From positions 1 through 12,037 of the forward strand of contig JBAZCJ010000034.1 of NCBI GenBank assembly GCA_041671005.1: 12,037 nt of DNA, given 5' to 3'. The translations under genes and the position numbers were made by a program. Source of the DNA: JACRPI01 sp041671005. Its GTDB lineage: Archaea > Nanobdellota > Nanobdellia > Woesearchaeales > DSVV01. Below are positions 6,583-12,037 of the stretch, one piece after another (within the stretch, counting starts at the first letter, position 1; every line of letters begins with the position of its first letter). Under the pieces are notes generated by a model. The model had not been told where the DNA came from. It was given only the letters and a program-made list of their open reading frames with translations, and made no database searches.

Positions 6583-6600
6583 AAATTAGTATACTATTTT
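6583..6600. repeat. 18-bp near-palindrome upstream of ftsZ
   Basis: The core TAGTATACTA (6587-6596) is a perfect palindrome. With flanks it extends to 18 bases with a single mismatched pair (T6586/T6597). It lies just before the ftsZ TATA box, a position typical of a dimeric regulator's operator. Such palindromes do occur by chance in A/T-rich DNA. Confidence 0.4.
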
Positions 6601-6623
6601 CTACACTATTTGTTAAAAGAGTA

Positions 6624-6700
6624 ATATTTAAATAGAAGTTTTTCCAGAAATATGACTAGTTATCTATTATCAGACGACATAATAATAAAAAAAGAGGTGG
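6624..6700 (+). promoter_or_regulatory. ftsZ TATA box and Shine-Dalgarno
   Basis: ATATTTAAATA at 6624-6634 is a strong TATA box. With a start about 25 bases later the leader would be roughly 45-50 bases. It contains GAGGTGG at 6694-6700, four bases before the ATG. This leadered layout contrasts with the leaderless genes around it. Confidence 0.6.
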
Positions 6701-6704
6701 AAGT

Positions 6705-7775
6705 ATGGAATTTATAGTGAAAGATGCTTTATCAGCACAGGCTGAACAAGCACGACAAGTTGGTCCGATAGGACATGCATACATCAAAGTTATTGGTTGC
6801 GGTGGCGCTGGCAATAATATGGTCAGTTGGCTCTACAAAAAAGGTATTCGTGGTGCAGAAATTTTTGCATGCAATACTGATACTCAACACCTTGAAATAA
6901 CATATGCTGATAAAAAATTCTTAATTGGAAAAGAACTTACCAGAGGACTTGGCTGTGGTGGATTTCCTCAAAGAGGAACAGAAGCAGCACAAGAATCTAT
7001 TCAAGAAATCAAAGAAGCTGTCAGATCTGCTGATATGGTATTTGTCTGTGCAGGTATGGGTGGCGGAACAGGAACAGGTTCTGCACCAGTTGTTGCACGA
7101 GCATCAAAAGATATTGGTGCAATTGTCATCGGAACTGTTACTATGCCATTCAAAATTGAACGCGCACGAGTAGATAAAGCAGAATTTGGATTACAGCAAT
7201 TACGCGATGTCTGTGATACTGTTATTGTTATTGACAACAATAGACTTGTACAAATTGCAGGAAATCTTCCAGTACAACAAGCATTTGCAGTTGCAAATGA
7301 ATTGATTGCAACAATGATTAAAGGTATTGTTGAAACTATTGCAGTCCCTTCATTAGTCAACCTTGATTTTGCAGACGTTAAATCAATTATGAGTAATGGT
7401 GGCGTTGCTGCTATTGGTGTTGGCGCTTCTGATACAAACAATCGTGTAGAAGAAGCTGTTAAAGGAGCATTATCAAATCCTCTGCTGGAAATCAGTTATG
7501 AGGGTGCAACTGGTGCACTCATTCACGTCCATGGCGGACCTGACATGACGCTTGAAGAAGTTGAACGTATCGGCGAACTTGTCACAGAAAGCATGGATGA
7601 AGATGCAAACTGCATCTGGGGTGCTCGAGTCAGCGAAGAAATGAAAGGAAAAATTACAGTAATGACAATAATGACTGGTGTTAAGTCACCTTGGATTGTA
7701 GGCAAGAATGATAAAAACACAAAAGTAAAAGAGCAGAAACAAAAAAGTGACGAATTAGGAATACGTTTTATTTGA
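6705..7775 (+). CDS. ftsZ: cell division protein FtsZ
   Basis: A 356-residue tubulin-like GTPase that forms the division ring. GCGGAGNN at 31-38 begins the nucleotide site and the tubulin signature GGGTGTG is at 119-125. The catalytic synergy loop NLDFAD at 219-224 carries D221 and D224, which complete the GTP site of the next subunit. The C-terminal domain ends with ANCIWGARV...TVMTIMTGV, as in archaeal FtsZ. A charged linker and a short conserved-looking tail LGIRFI follow, perhaps the partner-binding peptide. All catalytic residues are present, so it should be active. I cannot tell FtsZ1 from FtsZ2 safely. It is followed directly by a zinc-ribbon gene. Confidence 0.97.
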   Translation: MEFIVKDALSAQAEQARQVGPIGHAYIKVIGCGGAGNNMVSWLYKKGIRGAEIFACNTDTQHLEITYADKKFLIGKELTRGLGCGGFPQRGTEAAQESIQEIKEAVRSADMVFVCAGMGGGTGTGSAPVVARASKDIGAIVIGTVTMPFKIERARVDKAEFGLQQLRDVCDTVIVIDNNRLVQIAGNLPVQQAFAVANELIATMIKGIVETIAVPSLVNLDFADVKSIMSNGGVAAIGVGASDTNNRVEEAVKGALSNPLLEISYEGATGALIHVHGGPDMTLEEVERIGELVTESMDEDANCIWGARVSEEMKGKITVMTIMTGVKSPWIVGKNDKNTKVKEQKQKSDELGIRFI

Positions 7776-7779
7776 GGTT
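7774..7779 (+). promoter_or_regulatory. ribosome-binding site overlapping the ftsZ stop codon
   Basis: GAGGTT begins inside the ftsZ TGA and lies four bases before the first ATG (7783) and seven before the second (7786). It couples translation of the zinc-ribbon gene to ftsZ. The longer spacing slightly favours the second ATG. Confidence 0.5.
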
Positions 7780-7782
7780 GTT

Positions 7783-8121
7783 ATGATGGGCGAAGAAGCA
7801 ATATATCCATGCAAGCGATGCAAAGTAAGCATTGCTTTTAAGGATGTTCGTTATGGAAATAATGGAAAAGATCTTCTCTGCCCATCATGTTATTCTCTTA
7901 CTGTTAAAAAACAACTCGTTTCAGATAAACTTACTGATGTTAAAAAAACAAGTTCTGGAAAAATATTAAAACAAAAATTTATTTGCGTTAAATGCAGATA
8001 TCATTTTACTCATGGAAGCGAAGAAGCGGCATTACGCTGTCCATTTTGCAGTCATACTGAAGTTCTCAAAGATGATTTTACAGCTGAAAAATTACTTAGT
8101 GAAGTAACAGATACTATGTGA
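7783..8121 (+). CDS. double zinc-ribbon protein co-expressed with FtsZ
   Basis: A 112-residue protein (111 if it starts at the second ATG, 7786). CxxC knuckles at 10/13 and 33/36 form one ribbon, and those at 68/71 and 86/89 form a second. A lysine-rich linker of about 30 residues joins them. The C-terminal part ends in a short acidic helix. There is no enzymatic motif. It starts seven bases after ftsZ with a ribosome site inside the ftsZ stop, so the two are made from one mRNA. A link to division or to ftsZ expression is possible but only inferred from this. It has the same ribbon count as the 22-453 protein but no clear similarity beyond the knuckles. Confidence 0.85.
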   Translation: MMGEEAIYPCKRCKVSIAFKDVRYGNNGKDLLCPSCYSLTVKKQLVSDKLTDVKKTSSGKILKQKFICVKCRYHFTHGSEEAALRCPFCSHTEVLKDDFTAEKLLSEVTDTM

Positions 8122-8137
8122 CAATAAACGAAATTAA

Positions 8138-9145
8138 TTAAATTCGTTCTGCCTTAAAAAATCCACGACTAGAAGCTTCTTGTTTTGAAAAGGCCCCATT
8201 AGTTAATACTAATTTCCAAACTATTTCTTTATCAGGAGTCACTTCAAATATAATTGTAGAACCAGTAATAAGAATATTTCCATTTAAAAGCAAATTAGCA
8301 TCTCGTATAGGCCATTCTTCTTTGTTTGCACATACATATTCCCAAAGAATTTCATTTGTAGCAGGATCTATAATCCATACTTTGTTTGGTACACCATGAT
8401 CTGCTACAAGAATATTTCCATTATCAAGCATTTCAGGATCATGTTGTTTAAAGAATAAGCCTTTTCCAATAGTTCTTACAAGAGTACCATTTTTATTTAT
8501 TTCTACAATAAGATTAAAATTTCGTAAACTCACTAAAAAAGTATTATTCAATCCTTCTTCTACAGCATTTGTATGTGTCCAACCTTCTTCCATAATATCT
8601 TTATACTCGTCTGTCCAAAAAAGATCTTTTGCATGCCATGTCCATACTATATTTCCTTTGGAATCAATTTCTTTTAATTGTGCATCTTCAGATGTATCTT
8701 GTTTTCCAAAAGTAATAAGTGTGTTTCCATTTTCAAATCTGTCTGCATCATGAGAAACTTGTGCATCAATATAAGACCATACAATACCTCCTGTCTTATT
8801 AATTTCATATACTCCTTTACCTGGTAAAAGAGTAAGGATTGTGTTGTTTAGTATTTCAATATCCCACCCAGGATTAGTATATTTTTTTAAATTTTCAGGA
8901 AGATAATATTGCCAAATAATTTCTCCTAACATGTTAACTTCAACAATTCTTGGATGTATTGGATCATGATTGTCTGTAAACAGAGTTGTTCCAATGAAGG
9001 CCTTTTCAGAATTAAAATCAGTAACTTCAAACGCGTCATCAAGAGTGCCACGCTGCATTTGATTAGCGTTAATTTCAGAGATTGATGTTTCTTCACTACA
9101 TGCAATAAGAAAAAAACAAATGAATAAAATAAAAAGTTTACGCAT
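8138..9145 (-). CDS. arylsulfotransferase-like beta-propeller lipoprotein
   Basis: A 335-residue exported protein. The N-terminus is a short basic start, a hydrophobic core and the lipobox LIAC with C16 as the probable lipid-modified cysteine, so it is likely anchored on the outer face of the membrane. The rest has six repeats of the blade pattern E[IV]..xG.IVW (near 69, 113, 158, 213, 258 and 300). Each is followed by a segment such as HDADRFENGNTLI, with H132, H191, H235 and R281 at matching blade positions. This is the layout of the arylsulfate sulfotransferase (ASST) superfamily, where histidines and an arginine form the active site. Whether these residues are catalytic cannot be seen. 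A PQQ-like structural propeller is the alternative. The gene is divergent from another lipoprotein gene. Confidence 0.82.
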   Translation of the reverse strand: MRKLFILFICFFLIACSEETSISEINANQMQRGTLDDAFEVTDFNSEKAFIGTTLFTDNHDPIHPRIVEVNMLGEIIWQYYLPENLKKYTNPGWDIEILNNTILTLLPGKGVYEINKTGGIVWSYIDAQVSHDADRFENGNTLITFGKQDTSEDAQLKEIDSKGNIVWTWHAKDLFWTDEYKDIMEEGWTHTNAVEEGLNNTFLVSLRNFNLIVEINKNGTLVRTIGKGLFFKQHDPEMLDNGNILVADHGVPNKVWIIDPATNEILWEYVCANKEEWPIRDANLLLNGNILITGSTIIFEVTPDKEIVWKLVLTNGAFSKQEASSRGFFKAERI

Positions 9146-9166
9146 ACGTATTTTGTTATTTAAGTT

Positions 9167-9175
9167 CTTATAAAT
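9167..9175 (-). promoter_or_regulatory. TATA box of the ASST-like gene
   Basis: Minus-strand ATTTATAAG is centred 26 bases upstream of the ATG at 9145. This predicts a leaderless transcript. Confidence 0.5.
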
Positions 9176-9189
9176 CTTGTGTCGAAAAG

Positions 9190-9224
9190 TTTATTAAGGT
9201 TAAATATTCTATTTGCTAAAGGTG
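9190..9224 (+). promoter_or_regulatory. TATA boxes and Shine-Dalgarno for the 9230 gene
   Basis: TTTATTAA (9190-9197) and TTAAATATT (9200-9208) lie 36 and 26 bases before the ATG. AAAGGTG at 9218-9224 sits five bases before it. The upstream box would give a short leader that includes the ribosome site; the downstream box would give a leaderless mRNA. Confidence 0.45.
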
Positions 9225-9229
9225 TTTTT

Positions 9230-10417
9230 ATGAAAAAGTATATTGTAATTCTTACTGTTTTAATGATGTTTTTATGTTTTAGCTGTTCATCTGATGAAAA
9301 ACCACAACAAGGACCCATGAATGAAACTCAACCTCCCTTACAGAACCAACCAATGAGTGCTCAAGGAAAACATCCTGGAGCGTATAATGACATATATCCT
9401 ATGGAAACTGACGATATTAGTTTTGAAAAAGAAGTACTTGTTGTTCCTGATGATGTCTATGATACTGGCGCATTTTGCCGAGTTTTTTATGTTGAACAAA
9501 ATGATAACTTGATAGTAACATTTGGTGCAAAACCCTTAGAAGTCACAGAAAAAGAAGTAGATGATACTGAATACCGCGCAGGAGGTCAAGAAGCTGGAGA
9601 TTCTTTTGCATATAAAGAATATTCTCTCGACATGGAACCAACAGGCAATGAAGATTCTTTTTATTATGGCGGCGGTGATTGTTCTATGACAATGGGTGAT
9701 AATTACTTTTATCTTTTAACAGGAGGACCAAAAGGGTGGGTTCTTGCAAAATATAATCCTATTACCTGGGAACAATTAAAAAAAATAGATATTGAGACAG
9801 ATAGTGAAATGGAAGGAACTGGCGATAGCATGATTGCATATGTGAATGGGCAGTTAGATGCAAGTGGAATTTATAAGATAAGTGAAGTCCCAAATGGAGA
9901 TGATGCAACGCATCATAGATTATTTTCAACTGATCTTGAATTTCTTAAATACCAAATATTGGATGATATGCCACATGTTGAAGGAACTTCAATGGTGTAT
10001 GTAGATAATACATATCAGTTCCTATCATCAACGTCTTTTTTTGGCGATATTTTAGTTATGCAATATGATAATGAATGGAACTTTTTAGATTCTAAAATCA
10101 TTGCAGAAAATGGAAACTGGCCACAAGGCACTGTGTATGATGAAGAAAGAGAACGATATTATGTCGCATATACTTCTGGAGCAGGTGTGCGATATATCAA
10201 TTTAGGCGTTTATGACAAAGACTGGGATATGATAGAAACAATCAAAGTCACAGATTTTGATGAAAATGCTGAAGAAAGACAGAGTGCTGGTCGACCATCT
10301 GTTTTTATGCATGACAATAAATTATATGTTTCTTACGACATCAACACGTTAAGTGAAGAAACAGGAGACACAAGTAGAGATTGGAATTGTTTAGTACGAG
10401 TTTATGACTTAGCTTAA
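9230..10417 (+). CDS. beta-propeller lipoprotein, function unknown
   Basis: A 395-residue exported protein. I start it at ATG 9230. The frame is open 17 codons further up from a GTG, but this ATG has AAAGGTG in front and yields a proper signal sequence ending in CFSC (C19), a slightly unusual lipobox. A Pro/Gln-rich linker (about 24-45) follows. The body shows repeats about 50 residues apart of the type Y[DN]..W..L....I, near residues 126, 171, 227, 276 and 326, with a last strand at about 390. This suggests a five- or six-bladed propeller. It is acidic (many D and E) and contains no recognised catalytic residues. It may bind a ligand or partner at the cell surface (inference). It is divergent from the ASST-like lipoprotein with only 84 bases between starts. 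Confidence 0.83.
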   Translation: MKKYIVILTVLMMFLCFSCSSDEKPQQGPMNETQPPLQNQPMSAQGKHPGAYNDIYPMETDDISFEKEVLVVPDDVYDTGAFCRVFYVEQNDNLIVTFGAKPLEVTEKEVDDTEYRAGGQEAGDSFAYKEYSLDMEPTGNEDSFYYGGGDCSMTMGDNYFYLLTGGPKGWVLAKYNPITWEQLKKIDIETDSEMEGTGDSMIAYVNGQLDASGIYKISEVPNGDDATHHRLFSTDLEFLKYQILDDMPHVEGTSMVYVDNTYQFLSSTSFFGDILVMQYDNEWNFLDSKIIAENGNWPQGTVYDEERERYYVAYTSGAGVRYINLGVYDKDWDMIETIKVTDFDENAEERQSAGRPSVFMHDNKLYVSYDINTLSEETGDTSRDWNCLVRVYDLA

Positions 10418-10432
10418 ACAAGAATACATATT

Positions 10433-10441
10433 ATTATAAAC
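10433..10441 (+). promoter_or_regulatory. TATA box of truD
   Basis: ATTATAAAC is centred about 27 bases before the GTG at 10464, in a 46-base gap. No Shine-Dalgarno motif precedes the start, so a leaderless GTG-initiated mRNA is likely. Confidence 0.5.
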
Positions 10442-10463
10442 TTATTATTTTTTCTTTGTTCTT

Positions 10464-11453
10464 GTGATTATTAAATCCAAACCTGAAGATTTTATTGTTG
10501 AAGAAATAAATAACCTTATCTTAGTAGATAATGGTAAATATAGTTATTATATTCTCAAAAAAACTAATCTTGATACTCAAGCAGCCATACAGAAACTAAC
10601 TGATCTTTTTGGGGTTAATCCAAAATATGTTAATTTTGCAGGCACAAAAGATAAAATTGCTATAACAACTCAGTATATTTCTATTTTTCATGGACCGGAA
10701 AAAAATATTACTACTGAAAACTGCGAAGTAACCTTTATTGGAAAAGGTAATGATCGCTTAAACTTAGGTATGCTTCACGGGAATACATTTACTATTACTG
10801 TACGAAACATTACAAAAAAAGAAAAAAATGCTTTCAAAATTAAACAGTTTGTAAATTATTATGATGATCAACGATTTGGAACGAGAAAAAATACCCACGC
10901 CCTTGGGAAATTATTAGTCAAAAAAGAGTTTAAAGGAGCAGTACTTGAAGCACAAAGTGACCATTATCCTTATTTGCTCCTCAAAAAATATTTAGAAAAA
11001 TGTCCTACAGATTACGTGGGAGCATTACGCGAATTGCCTAAAAAATTACTTCTTATGTTTGTTCACGGATATCAAAGTTATTTATGGAATGAAACTGTTA
11101 AAGAATATTTGAAAAGAATAAAGCATACGAAAATTGAATATTCTCTTGGAGAGTTGTATGTTCCGTTAAATCAAATTGAGGATCGAGAAATACCTCTGAT
11201 CAGTTTTGACATTGAAACAGATAAAGAAATGCAGAAAATACTTGACACAATCATGAAAAAAGAAGAGATTACTGAACGAAATTTCATTATTCGACAAATG
11301 CCTGAAATTGTTGCACCAGGAGGAAATAGGAAATTATTGATTGAATGTAAAAATTTCAGTGAGAATTGGATTGATGATTCTGTAGTTATATTAAAATTTA
11401 CGTTAGGCAAAGGCAGTTATGCAACAATGGTTGTAAAACAGTTATTTTGTTAG
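10464..11453 (+). CDS. truD: tRNA pseudouridine(13) synthase TruD
   Basis: A 329-residue enzyme that isomerises uridine 13 of tRNAs to pseudouridine (archaeal and eukaryotic relatives act on further sites). KPEDFIVEE at 6-14 is the family start. The catalytic loop FAGTKDK (58-64) holds the nucleophile D63. NYYDDQRFG at 131-139 is the TruD signature, and the ending LGKGSYATMVVKQL is typical. The start is GTG at 10464, just before the conserved KPxDF motif. It is shorter than many archaeal homologs, mainly in the middle insertion (TRUD) domain, but all catalytic elements are present. It stands alone, between a lipoprotein gene and a convergent unknown gene. Confidence 0.95.
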   Translation: MIIKSKPEDFIVEEINNLILVDNGKYSYYILKKTNLDTQAAIQKLTDLFGVNPKYVNFAGTKDKIAITTQYISIFHGPEKNITTENCEVTFIGKGNDRLNLGMLHGNTFTITVRNITKKEKNAFKIKQFVNYYDDQRFGTRKNTHALGKLLVKKEFKGAVLEAQSDHYPYLLLKKYLEKCPTDYVGALRELPKKLLLMFVHGYQSYLWNETVKEYLKRIKHTKIEYSLGELYVPLNQIEDREIPLISFDIETDKEMQKILDTIMKKEEITERNFIIRQMPEIVAPGGNRKLLIECKNFSENWIDDSVVILKFTLGKGSYATMVVKQLFC

Positions 11454-11462
11454 AATGGGCGT

Positions 11463-11490
11463 AGTTTTATTTGGGTTTATAATATTTTCT
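11463..11490 (+). terminator. T-rich tract after truD
   Basis: Three T-rich runs follow the truD stop within about 35 bases, a plausible archaeal terminator. The rest of the convergent gap to 11613 shows a 6-bp inverted repeat (ATATGT/ACATAT at 11552-11565) and nothing else I can support. Confidence 0.3.
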
Positions 11491-11584
11491 CGTTGCTTGG
11501 CTATTTCTTTATTACCTCCGTGATTACGAAGCCTGACTGTGGTTAAACATGATATGTGTACATATTTGATGGATTAAGAATAAA

Positions 11585-11612
11585 TAATAATTAAAAAAAT
11601 CAAATTAAAAAT
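11585..11612 (-). terminator. T-rich tract after the right-edge gene
   Basis: On the minus strand, T runs of up to seven (11593-11599) follow the TAA stop at 11614 within about 20 bases. This is a typical position for archaeal termination. Confidence 0.4.
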
Positions 11613-11613
11613 C

Positions 11614-12037
11614 TTATGGAATTACATAAGTAAAGTTTGTAGCTCGTTGAATTCCTAATTTAGAAGCTGGAATAAATTGTTTAATTGCTCCAGACATGCC
11701 TTCTATTTCAATCTGGGGTTCTGTAGTTCCAGTTTCAGAAGCACTATATACTTCTTTTACTTTTAAACCTGTTCCTGCAGGAATATGTACAATACCAGTT
11801 CTAACAACATCCCCATAGGCAATTCTTAATGAATCTTCTACTTCTGGACACCGTTTCTGATAAGCAGCAGCAACAAGACCTCTAAGTCCACATGAACCTA
11901 TTGTCACACCACCTTGAAAAGGTTGTCCATACATACTTACATTAAATTCAAATGTTAAGTCTGATTTAGCATATACGACTCTATCAGTATCAGTACTTGG
12001 AGGAACATATGCTAAATCAAAGTCTCCAACAGTTCCT
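11614..12037 (-). CDS. unknown protein, 5' end beyond the window
   Basis: The frame that ends with TAA at 11614 stays open through the internal ATG at 11934 to the right edge. At least 140 residues are visible and the true start lies outside. The part upstream of 11934 reads as protein (DFDLAYVPPSTDTDR...LTFEFNV), so 11934 is probably not the start. The visible portion is strand-rich, with GGVTIGSCGLRGLVAAAYQK in the middle and PAGTGLKVKEVY later. It has two cysteines and no known motif. A structural or surface protein is possible, but nothing identifies it. Confidence 0.7.
   Translation of the reverse strand, partial: GTVGDFDLAYVPPSTDTDRVVYAKSDLTFEFNVSMYGQPFQGGVTIGSCGLRGLVAAAYQKRCPEVEDSLRIAYGDVVRTGIVHIPAGTGLKVKEVYSASETGTTEPQIEIEGMSGAIKQFIPASKLGIQRATNFTYVIP

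Noticed and set aside
7001..7441. A 146-codon open frame antisense to ftsZ
   Set aside because: It lies entirely within the well-supported ftsZ gene, has no ribosome site or family resemblance, and is a by-product of ftsZ codon usage.
11455..11523. A 22-codon hydrophobic micro-ORF after truD
   Set aside because: It has no ribosome site or promoter, overlaps the likely terminator tract, and is as short as expected by chance in A/T-rich DNA.
11515..11575. A C/D box guide RNA between truD and the right-edge gene
   Set aside because: GTGATTA and CTGA look like C and D' boxes, but no final D box is present and the spacing is wrong.

Overview
The window is AT-rich archaeal DNA, most likely from a DPANN-type archaeon of the Woesearchaeota/Pacearchaeota kind. 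The lineage is an inference from gene content and style, not a proof. The archaeal evidence is firm. There is a ribosomal protein L37ae / RNA polymerase subunit P (Rpo12) / Pcc1 / prefoldin beta / UPF0147 operon, a tRNA-Pro with a G1-C72 acceptor pair, an archaeal-type FtsZ, and a TruD. TATA boxes lie at near-constant distances from start codons, and Shine-Dalgarno motifs are of the GGTGAT or GAGGTG type.

Left part (1-2460). A double zinc-ribbon protein (minus) and a cysteine-motif protein of a widespread uncharacterised family (plus, 611-1081) diverge from a shared promoter region. Convergent to the second is an information-processing operon on the minus strand: tRNA-Pro(UGG), rpl37ae, rpo12, pcc1, pfdB, UPF0147. 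The genes are packed with overlaps of 4 and 8 bases or gaps of a few bases.

Middle part (2643-6450). This is the accessory, poorly understood block. Three large proteins that I do not recognise (called A, B and C here) share a faint common layout and a C-terminal FD motif, so they look like highly diverged tandem paralogs. A small GT-A glycosyltransferase of family 2 type sits between B and C. C is interrupted by an in-frame TGA at 6106-6108, with open, family-like sequence continuing in the same frame. Each of the four genes appears to have its own TATA box 22-27 bases before the start codon, so they look leaderless and separately transcribed.

Right part (6451-12037). The ftsZ upstream region carries a perfect 9-bp inverted repeat and an 18-bp near-palindrome. 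ftsZ is translationally coupled to a second double zinc-ribbon protein. Next come two divergent membrane-anchored beta-propeller proteins, one of them arylsulfotransferase-like, then truD. A minus-strand gene of unknown function runs off the right edge.

No gene-free stretch exceeds 300 bases. The longest are 6451-6704, 2459-2642, 11454-11613 and 454-610. I see no CRISPR array, insertion sequence, rRNA or replication origin.
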